Positions 34,638 through 43,480 of a stretch of 64,000 nt of DNA are shown in pieces. The position numbers and the translations under genes are program-made. This DNA comes from Chondromyces crocatus. Lineage in GTDB: Bacteria; Myxococcota_A; Polyangia; Polyangiales; Polyangiaceae. Location of the stretch: positions 3,114,001 to 3,178,000 of the forward strand of contig NZ_CP012159.1 in NCBI RefSeq assembly GCF_001189295.1, written 5' to 3'. The notes beneath the pieces are model-generated. The model was given only the letters and a program-made list of their open reading frames with translations, had not been told where the DNA came from and did no database searches. Every line of letters begins with the position of its first letter. The stretch's first letter is position 1.

Positions 34638-34995
34638 CCTGCAGCCGAGCGATGAGGCATCGATGTGGAGCGGGCAAGATGTGGTGACAGTTGCGGCGGT
34701 AGGTGACGCAGGGTCAGGGCATGCCGACCGCAGGAGGCAACTGATCATCGAGTGCCGCCCACGTGGCACGAAACTCCCGGACGACGGGGGCGACTTCCGC
34801 GCGGGGTAGCGTCGCCTCGTTCACCAGTTCGATGGAGTTCATCCGGCCCATCTCGACCACGATGTTACGTCTGTGTCGTTGCGAATGGAACGGTCCGGGG
34901 GATGCTCCCGGCGCCGCTGACCGCGTGTTTCCGTGCCGGGGGAGCAGGCGGAGCTCTCCTCACGCCCATGGAACTGGTATTTCCCAGGTGTATCC
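34638..34995. other. Gene-poor stretch with a possible decayed reading frame
   Basis: No complete gene seen. On the minus strand 34851-34714 reads MNSIELVNEATLPRAEVAPV and ends at a stop after 45 codons. This looks like the N-terminus of a longer protein family, cut short. Composition is closer to 60 percent GC than the rest of the window. Confidence 0.35.
34714..34851 (-). pseudogene. Possible N-terminal remnant of a larger gene
   Basis: A 45-codon frame from ATG 34851 encodes an amphipathic, protein-like string (IELVNEATLPRAEV, then VVREFRATWAALDD) and stops at 34714. It resembles the first about 40 residues of a family of unknown proteins that begin with a strand, NxxT and a helix. No continuation was found downstream in any frame. 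Kept only as a weak remnant call. Confidence 0.25.
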
Positions 34996-35388
34996 ATGAT
35001 GAGTGAGCTGGAAGCGGTTGTGGACGAGGTGGTCGTCGACGGCGCCAGTCGTGCCGTGGGGGGCTATGACGACTGGGTTGATCTCGGTGGGGTGACAAGT
35101 CGGGTGAGAACAGGCTAGACATCATCGGATGATGCGCTGCATCAAATTTCAATTGAAGTCGTCGACTACATTCTTTCGAATGGGTTGATGGTTGTCGGCG
35201 ATCTGGGCAGCGGCATGTCCTGTTTCGTCCCCTGGCCAGTCACCATTCCAGAGGCACTGGCGCGTATCGCGCGTGAATGGCGCGTGCTCGGTCGAGAGCC
35301 CAGCCTCTGGGAGATCTGCTGGTTCGAGAACACTGCTGCGGGTAATGAAAGAGCACGACGAAGCGGGCTCATCACCTTGCGTGGATGA
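34996..35388 (+). pseudogene. Immunity-like gene with an in-frame TAG
   Basis: Frame 1 reads from ATG 34996 to a TAG at 35116-35118, then continues in the same frame to TGA 35386-35388. The part after TAG (DALHQISIEVVDYILSNG, then WPVTIPEALARIAREWRVLG, then LWEICWFENT) has the helix-rich pattern of a small family with EWxxLGRxPxLxxICWF, found beside toxin genes. The first possible start after TAG is TTG 35185/ATG 35188, which would remove the N-terminal helix. So either the gene is inactivated by the stop, or it is read through, or it starts late. Confidence 0.42.
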
Positions 35389-35424
35389 GGCACTCAAAGG
35401 CCGAGCCGTACGGGATGCCGGGAC

Positions 35425-36492
35425 GTGAAGCCCTCCGTGGCGGGGTGTGCCGGGGCGCTGGTGGGCATCGGGCTCATTCGAACGACCACCTTGGCTCTGA
35501 TGTGCTCGGTCATGGGGTGTGGGCCTGGCGAGAACAGCAAATCCTCTCCGCCCCCTGGGCCATCGAGCGTCGCCACGGCGACGTCAAACACCGTCAGGGA
35601 GCCAGCAGGCAGTGAGGGCGATGCAGCGCCCGTGTCGCAGGGGGGCGCCGGAGCGCCGCTCCTCGCTTCGAGTGCTGCGCGTGCACCGGTCGGTGAGCTC
35701 AAGCTCGTGCCAGGGATCTGGATCCACGGGGCGGACATCCACGGTGCCGCGTGGTTCGTCGGACACGTCTACGATTTCAACATCGGTGTCATCGCGGGCC
35801 GGTCCTCGCGGATCTGGCTCGACGTGCCCGGTACACATCCAGATCCCGCTGTCCGCGCGCTTGCGAAAGTCGGTGGAACCAGCCATGGCAGCATCCTCGG
35901 TATTACATGGCTTGCTGACGAAGCCGCGCTCAGGCGCGGAGCCAAGTTCGGATCGAGAGCGAGCGAAGAGATGAGTCGCCGTGCGACCTTGGGTTCGGAT
36001 TCCGCGGGAGCCAATTCTTTGGCGGTCCTCGCGGCCCGCCTGGCGGGAGTCAAACTGCGTGGGGTCGAGCTACGTGGTGTCTTGACGGTTCGTGTTCATC
36101 AATACTCGAGCCTCTCCCTCCTGTGGGGAGTGATTGCCATGTCCGGTGCACGATATGAGCTGCGCGGCTCCGCCATCGTCCTTCAGAGCGCTGGAGAGCT
36201 GCCAGACGCGGCGAGAGAACCTGCGCCGAACTGTCCGCTCATTTACTACGACGTGGATCCCGTTCATCGATGCACGCCGACGAAGGAACTGTGCGTCGGT
36301 GCGGTGGGTGTACGGAACGACGGGAATCGGCTTGCCTTGCTCGTGGATTCTCGTGGCGCGGGACGGGTCGCACGCGAAGGCAACTGGGTCGGTCTGCAGC
36401 CGCGAGACGGCAGTATCGTCGTGATTGTGTCAATCCGTAGATCCGGTGTGACACTCAATAACGGTGATGTGATCTCGCTCTGCGAGCCGTGA
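35425..36492 (+). CDS. Hypothetical lipoprotein
   Basis: The protein has 355 residues with GTG start at 35425. The signal region ends in a V-M-G-C lipobox near residue 32. A Ser/Pro/Ala-rich linker of about 55 residues follows, then a beta-rich domain (GELKLVPGIWIHGADIHGAAWFVGHVYDF) and a C-terminal half with three cysteines (CPLIYYDVDPVHRCTPTKELC) and repeated hydrophobic strands. No family recognised. The base composition is lower in GC than the flanking operons, in keeping with the neighbouring accessory patch. Confidence 0.6.
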   Translation: MKPSVAGCAGALVGIGLIRTTTLALMCSVMGCGPGENSKSSPPPGPSSVATATSNTVREPAGSEGDAAPVSQGGAGAPLLASSAARAPVGELKLVPGIWIHGADIHGAAWFVGHVYDFNIGVIAGRSSRIWLDVPGTHPDPAVRALAKVGGTSHGSILGITWLADEAALRRGAKFGSRASEEMSRRATLGSDSAGANSLAVLAARLAGVKLRGVELRGVLTVRVHQYSSLSLLWGVIAMSGARYELRGSAIVLQSAGELPDAAREPAPNCPLIYYDVDPVHRCTPTKELCVGAVGVRNDGNRLALLVDSRGAGRVAREGNWVGLQPRDGSIVVIVSIRRSGVTLNNGDVISLCEP

Positions 36493-36542
36493 TGTCGCAG
36501 GGGTACGCTGCCCTGTGCGTGACGCGTCGGGGGCGGGGGAGA

Positions 36543-37268
36543 TCAGGTCGCTGTCGGAGCGGACCAGGAGTGCTCGGGGTAGAACTCGCGCATCATCCGG
36601 GCGGTGTAGGCGACGAGGGTGGGGTAGCCCTCGGCGCGACGGCGCAAGGGGGAGTCGAAGAAGGGGGTGAGGATGCCGGCGAGGATGCCGAAGGCGATGG
36701 CGTCGACGGCGACGGGGTGGTTGCCGAAGAGGTAGGTCTTGTCGCCGAGGAAGGCCGCGAGGGCGTCGAGGGAGCGGATGCCGAGGGAGAGGATCTCGTC
36801 GTCGGTGTGGCGAGCGACGCCCATGGCGCGGTAGTTGGCGCGGACGTCGTTCTGGAGCTGTTCGCGGAGCTTGGGGCGCAGCGCTTCGGGGGCGCCGTCG
36901 ACGAAGTGGGCAGGACCCTTGGCGAAGTTGTCGGGGTCGAGCCAGCGGGCACACCCGGAGACGGCGGAGAGCTGGTTCTCGAGCATGCGCTCGATGGCCC
37001 AGGCTTCGGCGCGCTGGCGGGCGTCGAGGCCGGCGTCGAGGTCCTTGCCGAGCTTCTTTTCGAGGTGCTCGCGGATGAAGTGGGAGTCGGCGATGCGGGC
37101 GCCGTCGTCGTCGATGAAGGGGAGCTGGCCCTTGGGGGCGCCTTCGAGGTCGGGGGCGCCCTTCTGGTAGGGGACGCCCAGCAGCTTGAGCTGGATCTCG
37201 GTCTTGGTGACGAAGGGGCTGATCTCAGGGAGTCCGAAGCCGGGGCCGAAGCCGTGAAGGGTGATCAT
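36543..37268 (-). CDS. Glutathione S-transferase family protein (FAX/metaxin-like)
   Basis: The protein has 241 residues. The N-terminal thioredoxin-like part includes LPEISPFVTKTEIQLKLLGVPY and KGQLPFIDDDGARIADSHFIREHL. The helical C-terminal part includes NHPVAVDAIAFGILAGIL. Both match the GST branch that contains metaxin and failed-axon-connections proteins. The usual catalytic Ser/Cys near the N-terminus is not in the standard spot, so glutathione transfer activity is uncertain. It is monocistronic, with its own promoter region upstream (37269-37636). Confidence 0.82.
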   Translation of the reverse strand: MITLHGFGPGFGLPEISPFVTKTEIQLKLLGVPYQKGAPDLEGAPKGQLPFIDDDGARIADSHFIREHLEKKLGKDLDAGLDARQRAEAWAIERMLENQLSAVSGCARWLDPDNFAKGPAHFVDGAPEALRPKLREQLQNDVRANYRAMGVARHTDDEILSLGIRSLDALAAFLGDKTYLFGNHPVAVDAIAFGILAGILTPFFDSPLRRRAEGYPTLVAYTARMMREFYPEHSWSAPTAT

Positions 37269-37636
37269 GAGGGGGTCTCCTGGGTCGTGGTTCGTGGTGG
37301 TGGAGATGGGGTGTAGTCGGGGCTGCTGACAGCATCATGTCAGGATTGTCAGGTGGACGGGACTCGGTGGGCGCGTCGTGCCGGGACGGTGATGAGGGGG
37401 GACGCCCGGGGGAGCCGAGGAGGCCAGAGGAGGGCAGGGGAGGGCCGATGGTGATCGTGAGCGCACGATGAGGCGCGGGCGCTGATCGCGATCAGGGCGC
37501 GCTCGTGAATTCAGCGGGGATTCGTGGGGACCTGGTGCGGCACGACCTCTGCTCTCGATGAGCGCTGCTGCTCGGGTTCGGATGCGCCGGATCAGGGTGG
37601 CATTCCAGCCAGCAGGCTGGAGAAAGGAGACCATTC
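37269..37636. other. Divergent intergenic region with a small inverted repeat
   Basis: These 368 bases hold promoters for the GST gene (minus) and the small gene at 37637 (plus). TGACA-GCATCA-TGTCA (37327-37342) is a perfect inverted repeat about 60 bases before the GST start, and TGTCAGG recurs at 37346-37352. It may be an operator. No gene seen. Confidence 0.4.
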
Positions 37637-37801
37637 ATGGCTACCGAAGGCCCTTCGCCCAATGAAGATCGCGGTGTGGTGAAGAACCCGAACAACATGA
37701 GGCACGACAAGGATCTCGAAAATCGTGAGAAGCAGGGGCACATCCAGAGACCGCCACCCGGAAAGCCGGAGGATCCGAAGCAAAGACCCCCGGGGAGGTA
37801 A
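37637..37801 (+). CDS. Small charged hypothetical protein
   Basis: The protein has 54 residues. ATG 37637 is preceded by a strong AAGGAGA (37624-37630). The product is highly hydrophilic, with many Lys, Glu, Asp, Asn and Pro residues and no hydrophobic core (KNPNNMRHDKDLENREKQ, then PPPGKPED). It is probably an intrinsically disordered cytoplasmic peptide of the sort induced in stress or stationary phase. The next gene is convergent, 132 bases away. Confidence 0.7.
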   Translation: MATEGPSPNEDRGVVKNPNNMRHDKDLENREKQGHIQRPPPGKPEDPKQRPPGR

Positions 37802-37932
37802 GTAGAACGTAGCGTGACGCCAGCAGGCCGTGGGCTTGCTGGCGTTGTTCGTTATTGCCTCCCGGGCTGCTCTCCCGACTGCAAAGGGGCGCCGAGGCCT
37901 CGTGGGAGGGGGTGGCGGAGAGCTGGCGGCGG

Positions 37933-38817
37933 TCAGCGGGAGAGCCTCGTGACGCGGAGGCCTCTGCTGGCGAAGGCTTCGCGCAGGCCGGCGGCGAGGG
38001 TGGCGCAGGTGGGGATGTCGGCGAGGTCGATGCCCAATGCGACGAGATCCCGGGCGATGCCAGGGCGCATGCCCGTCAGGATGGCGGTGGCGCCGAGGAG
38101 GCGGGTGGCGGTGACGAGGCGGGTGAGGTGGTGCGCAGCGTCCTCGTCGAGGGTGACGGCGCCGGTGATGTCGAGGAGCACGGTGCTGGCGCCGGTGTTC
38201 GCGATGTGGGCGAGGAGGCGCTCGGAGAGGTCTTCCATGCGCTGGGGTTCCAGCTCGCCGACGATGGGGGCGACGAGGATGCTCTCCCAGAGCTGGATGA
38301 CGGGGGTAGCGAGGGCGAGGATCTCCTCGGCTTGCTTGTTGATGAGGTCGCGGGCGCTGGAGATCTCGGAGAGCTGCGCGGCCAGCTCGGTGTTGGCCTG
38401 CGCGAGGGCAGCGGTGCGCTCTTCGACGCGGGCTTCGAGCTGGGCGAGGAGGGCGTCGTGCTCGGCTTCGGCGCGCTTGCGGTCGGTGATGTCGCGGACG
38501 ACGCCCACGAGGAGGTCTTGGCCGTCGAGGCGGGCGCTGCGAGAGCTGATCTCGACGGGGAAGCGGGTGCCGTCCTTGCGCTGGTGCAGGGTCTCGAAGA
38601 GAACACCCGTGGTGCGGGCGCTGGCGAGCTGCGCCGCCACCTCGGCGGAGGCGGCGGGGACGCGGAGGTCACGGGTGCTCCGCGTGAGCATCTCTTCGCG
38701 GGTGAAGCCGTAGGTGCGGAGGGCTGCGTCGTTCGTCTCCACGATGCGTCCGTCGGGCGTGGTGATCAAAATGACGTCGCGGGTATGCTCGAAGAGCAGC
38801 TCGTAGCGCTGTTTCAT
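37933..38817 (-). CDS. PAS-STAS protein of the RsbR type
   Basis: The protein has 294 residues. A PAS domain (residues about 4-120; ILITTPDGRIVETNDAALRTYGFT, ending VGVVRDITDRK) is followed by a coiled-coil linker (EARVEERTAALAQANTELAAQL) and a C-terminal STAS domain (about 170-285). This includes the RsbR-like LATPVIQLWESILVAPIVGEL and STVLLDITGAVTLDEDAAHHL. The usual phosphorylatable Thr/Ser is represented by T218 or nearby; alignment would be needed to tell. Such proteins sense signals in stressosome-like complexes. No partner kinase gene is in the window. Confidence 0.85.
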   Translation of the reverse strand: MKQRYELLFEHTRDVILITTPDGRIVETNDAALRTYGFTREEMLTRSTRDLRVPAASAEVAAQLASARTTGVLFETLHQRKDGTRFPVEISSRSARLDGQDLLVGVVRDITDRKRAEAEHDALLAQLEARVEERTAALAQANTELAAQLSEISSARDLINKQAEEILALATPVIQLWESILVAPIVGELEPQRMEDLSERLLAHIANTGASTVLLDITGAVTLDEDAAHHLTRLVTATRLLGATAILTGMRPGIARDLVALGIDLADIPTCATLAAGLREAFASRGLRVTRLSR

Positions 38818-39024
38818 GCGACAGAGAGCTTTCTAGTCCGAGTGTTGGCGACTGCACAACTTCGCTGGGGCGGCAGGGCGTGGCGCTGCTGCGACGATCC
38901 CGCGACCACGAGATGGCGGGAGCGGACGCGCGGCGCCAGCGTCGGGAGTCGCGTGGTAGCGTCGCGCGTTCTCTCCAACCCTGAGGGCGGTCCTCGTGGG
39001 TCCGCTCGTGCAAGAGTATTTCCA

Positions 39025-40248
39025 ATGAAGCAACTGCTCGGTCTGATGGTGTTCGGTTCGCTCGTGGCGGCGTGTGCTCCGGTGGCGGAGGTCGAGGAGG
39101 GGCCGCTGGCCCAGGAGGAGGTCCTGGAGGCGCAGGAGGGGCTCCAGGGGCCGTGTGGGGGGCAGGTGCCGGTCGAGGGGTCGAAGGACGCCCTGGGGAT
39201 GCTGGCGTTCCTCAACAGCGCGGCGGCGACGCAGGCCGTGCTGGACCATGAGGTGGCGCTGGATGCGCGGGCGGCGGCAGGGCTGGTGAGCCGCCGGAAC
39301 GGGCCGGACGGGGTGCTGGGGACGGGGGATGATCGGCCGTTCGCGTCCGTCGCAGAGGTGGATGCGGTCGCCTATGTCAACGGGCCGGCGCTGGCGAAGC
39401 TCGCGGATTACGCGCGGGCGACGGGGTGGGTCGAGCTGGAGGACAGCGAGTGCCTGGGGACGTTCGATACGGTGGCGTTCACGGCGGGTGAGGGGCGGCG
39501 GGCGCTGTCGCTGGTGAACCAGGTGCGGGCGTCGGCGTTGCCGGGCATCGGGCTGGACCACCGGGCGGTGAACAGCATCCTGGCGAACCGGCTGGTGCCG
39601 CACATGCCGGCGCTGGAGGCGCTGCCCTACATCGGGCCGCAGATGATGCTGAACATCCGCTCGTCGCTGTACCTGGTGGTGCCCGGGGATCTCTGCACGT
39701 CGAACGCTGATTGCGGGTCGCTGATGCAGTGTGTGGGGATCCCGTACGATGGGTCGAGCAACCAGGGGCGCTGTCGCGATCTGGCGCCGCTTCCGGGGGA
39801 GGGGGAGTCGTGCGACACGACGGCGTGCGCGCCGGGGTTGTTCTGCACGACGTACCATAGCTGCTTGCCTGGGTGGATGGCGGACGAGGTCTCGAACTTC
39901 ACGGACGTGACCATCCCCGCGTCGACGTCGGCGCCGGTGGCGTCGAGCGTGATCGTGCAAGGGCAGGCGACGGTGCCGGTGAGTCTGGAGGTGAAGATCC
40001 GGCTGGTGCATCCGCAGCCGCATGCGCTCCGGATCCGGCTCGTGGATCCGAATGGTACCGAGGCGCTGCTCTGGAATGGGCCGGCGTCGCCAGGTCAGAC
40101 GCTGGGGTCGACGCTGCCGGTGACCAACGGGATCAGCTACGACGATTCGGTGAACGGGCGGTGGCAGCTCCTGATCGACAATGCTGGCGGGACGCAGGCC
40201 GGGCTTCTGGAAGGCTGGACGCTGAAGGTGACCAGCCGCTGGGATTGA
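39025..40248 (+). CDS. Lipoprotein with Cys-rich middle and proprotein-convertase P-domain
   Basis: The protein has 407 residues from ATG 39025. Lipobox V-A-A-C is at residue 17, followed by an acidic linker. Residues about 50-220 form a globular part with a helix-hairpin-helix-like core (LEALPYIGPQMMLNI). Residues about 225-280 hold seven to eight cysteines in a small-disulfide pattern common in myxobacterial surface proteins (DLCTSNADCGSLMQC, RCRDLAPLPGEGESC). The last about 110 residues are a P-domain (MADEVSNFTDVTIP ... GRWQLLIDNAGGTQAGLLEGW). No protease domain is attached. Function unknown; surface location is likely. Confidence 0.8.
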   Translation: MKQLLGLMVFGSLVAACAPVAEVEEGPLAQEEVLEAQEGLQGPCGGQVPVEGSKDALGMLAFLNSAAATQAVLDHEVALDARAAAGLVSRRNGPDGVLGTGDDRPFASVAEVDAVAYVNGPALAKLADYARATGWVELEDSECLGTFDTVAFTAGEGRRALSLVNQVRASALPGIGLDHRAVNSILANRLVPHMPALEALPYIGPQMMLNIRSSLYLVVPGDLCTSNADCGSLMQCVGIPYDGSSNQGRCRDLAPLPGEGESCDTTACAPGLFCTTYHSCLPGWMADEVSNFTDVTIPASTSAPVASSVIVQGQATVPVSLEVKIRLVHPQPHALRIRLVDPNGTEALLWNGPASPGQTLGSTLPVTNGISYDDSVNGRWQLLIDNAGGTQAGLLEGWTLKVTSRWD

Positions 40249-40309
40249 GGCACCGAGTTGCTGGGTGGCTGCGCCACAGGGGGCTTCGACGTGGGTCCAT
40301 GAGTGCGCG

Positions 40310-41065
40310 TCAGCGTGTGGTGTAGCCGCCGTTCGCGAAGATCGTCTGCCCCGTGATCCACCAGCCCTCCGTGGCGAGGAACTGGACCACGGGGACGATG
40401 TCCTGGATGTCCCCGAGCTTGCCGTTCATGCTGGCCGACTGGTGGTAGGCGACGGCCTCGGGGCTCTCGACCGGGTAGAAGAAGGGGGTGTCGAGCGGCC
40501 CGGGGGCGACGGTGTTGACGGAGATGCCGCGCGGCCCGAGCTCCTTGGCGGCGGCGCGCGTGAAGTGCTCCAGGGGCGATTTGCTGCCAGCGTAGACCGA
40601 ATAGAGGCCCGTGAACGCGGCGAGGAGCGAGGTGCCGACGGAGATGATCTTGCCGCCGTCGTGCATGCATCTGGCCGCTTCGCGGATGAAGAAGAAGGCC
40701 GCTCGGGTGTTGACGGCGAACATCGCGTCGAACTCGGCCTCGGTCGTCTCGATGATGGGCTTCTTGAGCACCTTGCCAGCGCAGTTGATCGCGATGTCGA
40801 CGCCTCCGAAGCGCGAGGCCGTCTCCTGGAAGAGCGCTTCCGTGGCAGCGACCTGGGTGAGATCGCCTTGCATCGCGAAGGCTTTGCCACCGGCGTGCTC
40901 GACGGCGCGGACCGTCTCGTCGGCGTCTCTCCGTGAGGCCGGGCTGTTGTAATGGACGGCGATCGAGGCGCCCGCGGCGCCGAAAGTGCGGCTGATGCGA
41001 CCGCCGAGGTTCTTTGCGCCCGCAGCGACGACGACGACCTTGCCACGCAGCCCGTGATGGTTCAT
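40310..41065 (-). CDS. SDR family oxidoreductase
   Basis: The protein has 251 residues, standard classical SDR length. The cofactor fingerprint is VVVAAGAKNLGGRISRTF, with AAGAKNLGG in place of the usual TGxxxGxG. The catalytic YAGSK lies near residue 168, with Ser at TSLLAAF upstream. The C-terminal FANGGYTT closes the fold. SDRs with this AGAKNLG variant are common in proteobacteria and actinobacteria; substrate unknown. It stands alone, convergent to the P-domain lipoprotein. Confidence 0.85.
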   Translation of the reverse strand: MNHHGLRGKVVVVAAGAKNLGGRISRTFGAAGASIAVHYNSPASRRDADETVRAVEHAGGKAFAMQGDLTQVAATEALFQETASRFGGVDIAINCAGKVLKKPIIETTEAEFDAMFAVNTRAAFFFIREAARCMHDGGKIISVGTSLLAAFTGLYSVYAGSKSPLEHFTRAAAKELGPRGISVNTVAPGPLDTPFFYPVESPEAVAYHQSASMNGKLGDIQDIVPVVQFLATEGWWITGQTIFANGGYTTR

Positions 41066-41284
41066 TGAATCCCCTCCTGTGGACGCGCGCGATGGATCTG
41101 GACGTGCGCGTGTGGCCCGATCCGAAGCGCGCTGGCGGAGGGTGACACGCGGGGCTGTGCGTGGCTCTTCGTGATGAGGGGATTCGCGCGACCGGGACGC
41201 GTGTGGGGGCGCGGAGGGGCGTCGCGTGCCCCTGCTGTGACCACGAAGGGCATGGAATGCGCGGCGAGGAAGGCGCAGAAGCTG

Positions 41285-41650
41285 CTAGGTGGGGAAGGCG
41301 CTCCTCTTCTCGACGCCGAGGAGCTTGAAAGGGGCGTCCTTGCGGCAGATCCAGCCGCTCGACGAGTTCCCGCCCCGGGTGAGGTACTTCTTTTGAATCT
41401 TCACGAGGACGAGATAGCCGCCGGTAGCGAATCGTGTCGCGACGTCCGCATCCGTCGTGAACTCGATCAGCTCTCCGAATGCGGGGACGTCACTGTCGTG
41501 CCTTCGCGCCTCCAGCTCGGTGGGGGCAGTGGTGGCCGTGAGGCCAAAATGATCTTTCAGCTCTTCCAGCTGGAGCGTGCTGCACCCGCGCGCGAGGACG
41601 ACCTCGGTGCTCCCGCTGGCAGTTTCGACGTCGCGTTCACTGGTGGGCAT
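41285..41650 (-). CDS. Small protein, paralog of the one at 43481
   Basis: The protein has 121 residues. Shared with the 43481 gene: RGCSTLQL, TTAPTELEAR, VPAFGELIEFTTDADVATRF, GGYLVLVKIQKKYLT, GWICRKDAPF. The order (R near the start, EFTTD in the middle, GGY-V-x-I-KKYL after) is reminiscent of compact ADP-ribosyltransferase-like folds such as the DUF4765 type, but no clear catalytic Glu is visible and the similarity is by eye only. No signal peptide. Upstream GAGGAAAGAG is the ribosome site. Confidence 0.7.
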   Translation of the reverse strand: MPTSERDVETASGSTEVVLARGCSTLQLEELKDHFGLTATTAPTELEARRHDSDVPAFGELIEFTTDADVATRFATGGYLVLVKIQKKYLTRGGNSSSGWICRKDAPFKLLGVEKRSAFPT

Positions 41651-42010
41651 GAATTCTCTTTCCTCGTGACGGTCGGTCGGCGACCTCGGTCTGCGCCGAG
41701 GCGCGGCATTCGCTGGCTGCTCGGTGGACTTCGACCTGGAGAGCGTTCTCGACCCGGCGAGCCCGACGCGCGGCGGTGGAGAGCAACCGATATGCCGGAA
41801 GGTTTGTCGTCAGGAGGGCCGGAATCGATGAAGGCGCACGGAAATGAATCCGTCCACGACCGGACGGTGGCTGCTTTTTCGGCAGGCCAGTGGCCGGCCC
41901 ATGGCCGGTCAGCGGGATCGTGTGTCGGTTCGTGCAGTGCGGAAGCAGCACGGGCGTCCCGGTTACGATAGGCTTGTTTCATTCGCGTGGACCGTGGAAG
42001 GGGGGGACAC
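41651..42010. other. Divergent intergenic region
   Basis: About 360 bases lie between the small minus-strand gene and the STAS-like gene. Nothing coding recognised; promoters of both genes are expected here. No clear operator seen. Confidence 0.4.
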
Positions 42011-42607
42011 ATGCAAGAGTCGCTTCGAATCCGCTCGGCTTTAGGGCCGGAGGGCGTCGCGCCGACGGGAGGTTGCACGTCGACCGACACGCACGATCCG
42101 ACGAGGGCGCAAGCACCCGTGGAACTTCACGGTCCGTGGGGGATTCTTCCTCCGACTGGGGAGCAAGAGTCACCGCCATCTCGCATCGAGTTTCCGCTGG
42201 GTATTCATCGGATGTGGCTGGAGCCTCCGGATCTCGTGTGCGTGGTGGCCGGCGGGGACGTGGCGCCCGAGGAGCTGCGGAGCACGATCCTCCTGGAGGG
42301 GGCAGTGGGGCGAGCCTGCGGTCGGGTGTTCTTGCTCGTGGACATGAGCGGGATGGGGATCATGGAGAGCGATGCGCGCAAGATGGTCCGTCACGCGGTG
42401 GACATTCCTTTTCGGGGCATCGCCGTGTATGGCGCAGGGTTCAAGGCGCGGGTGCTCGTGAAGATGCTCGCGGCAGCGCTTCAGCTCTTCTCGCCTGGCG
42501 TTGCGAAGTTTCTATCGTTCTTCTCCACCGAAGAGGAGGCGCGGCGGTGGCTCTTTGCCCAGCGTGCCTTGGTGGACGCCGAGCATGCGCGCGTCGTGTC
42601 GGCATGA
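42011..42607 (+). CDS. SpoIIAA/STAS-like protein
   Basis: The protein has 198 residues from ATG 42011 with GGGGGGA upstream. The first about 65 residues are low-complexity. From about residue 70 (GIHRMWLEPPDLVCVVAGG) the pattern is a SpoIIAA-like STAS fold: VFLLVDMSGMGIMESDARKMV, IAVYGAGFKARVLVKMLAAAL and LSFFSTEEEARRWL. Such proteins act in lipid binding or signal relay; no conserved phospho-site is evident. The following methyltransferase-like gene may be coupled: an ATG at 42604 overlaps this stop. Confidence 0.75.
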   Translation: MQESLRIRSALGPEGVAPTGGCTSTDTHDPTRAQAPVELHGPWGILPPTGEQESPPSRIEFPLGIHRMWLEPPDLVCVVAGGDVAPEELRSTILLEGAVGRACGRVFLLVDMSGMGIMESDARKMVRHAVDIPFRGIAVYGAGFKARVLVKMLAAALQLFSPGVAKFLSFFSTEEEARRWLFAQRALVDAEHARVVSA

Positions 42608-42669
42608 GGAAGCCGCGTCGGCATGACGGCGAGGGGGGCTTCGCGTATGTAAAGCAGGAGGGGGGGACG

Positions 42670-43452
42670 ATGGAGCAACAGGATGCTGTCTGCAATGGGG
42701 CTGCCGATTACTGGCGTCTACGGGACGAGCTGCTGACCACGTCGCCGCTCCGGGAGCTTCACCCCGGCGAGATCGGTGCGTTCAGTCGCTCCGTCTACGG
42801 GTGTCCGGAGGCGATGGCGCTCTACGGCGTGCCGCCCTCCAGGATGGCGGCCACCGGGCTCAAGATTCTCGGGCGTATCGCTGTGGAGTGCACCGTCGAC
42901 ATGCACGGGTCGGCGATTGCGAACACGCTTTACACACTGCTCGGTAGACCACGTCGCGCACCGGACATGCTGGTGGCCGATCTGTTCTGCGGGGCGGGTA
43001 ATGTGGGCTACCACATTGGCCGGCGGCTGGGGGTGACGGTGCAGGCGTCGGAGGGAGACGCGCAGATCCACGCCGCCACGCGTCACAACCTCGAGATGAC
43101 GAAGGCTCCCGTGGCGCTGGACCAGGGTGATTACCGCGATCTCCTCGATCAGCTCGTGCCGCGTGGTCCCCACGATACGTACATCGTGGAGCCTGGCTGG
43201 GGGACCGCAAGCTCGCGAGAGGGGTTGGATCTGGGGGCCACGTCCCCTCCCTTGCGCGAGATTCTGAAGTCCATCCGGCGTTCCCGCTCCGGAAAGCCGT
43301 TTCTCTTGGTGATCAAGACGAACGATCGAATCCTGCGCGATTCACTGCGTGCGGCGTTGACCGGGGGACACCACCTGCACACGCACGCGCCAGCGCCCAG
43401 GCTGCCGCGGGGAGCGAACGCACATCATCATCTGTATGCGCTCCCCGCGTGA
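42670..43452 (+). CDS. SAM-dependent methyltransferase-like protein
   Basis: The protein has 260 residues from ATG 42670 (GGAGGGGGGGACG upstream); ATG 42604 would add 22 residues and couple it to the preceding gene. The SAM-binding motif LVADLFCGAGNVGYHIGRRLG lies near residue 100, followed by ASEGD (acidic loop) and, in the position of the NPPY/SPPWGG catalytic motif, VEPGWGTAS. This layout is closest to the RNA-cap hypermethylase (TGS1)-like/RsmD group. The catalytic-loop variant EPGWG suggests an RNA or small-molecule target but does not define it. Confidence 0.7.
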   Translation: MEQQDAVCNGAADYWRLRDELLTTSPLRELHPGEIGAFSRSVYGCPEAMALYGVPPSRMAATGLKILGRIAVECTVDMHGSAIANTLYTLLGRPRRAPDMLVADLFCGAGNVGYHIGRRLGVTVQASEGDAQIHAATRHNLEMTKAPVALDQGDYRDLLDQLVPRGPHDTYIVEPGWGTASSREGLDLGATSPPLREILKSIRRSRSGKPFLLVIKTNDRILRDSLRAALTGGHHLHTHAPAPRLPRGANAHHHLYALPA

Positions 43453-43480
43453 GACCCGGCGCGGGAGGGGACGCCTTCGT

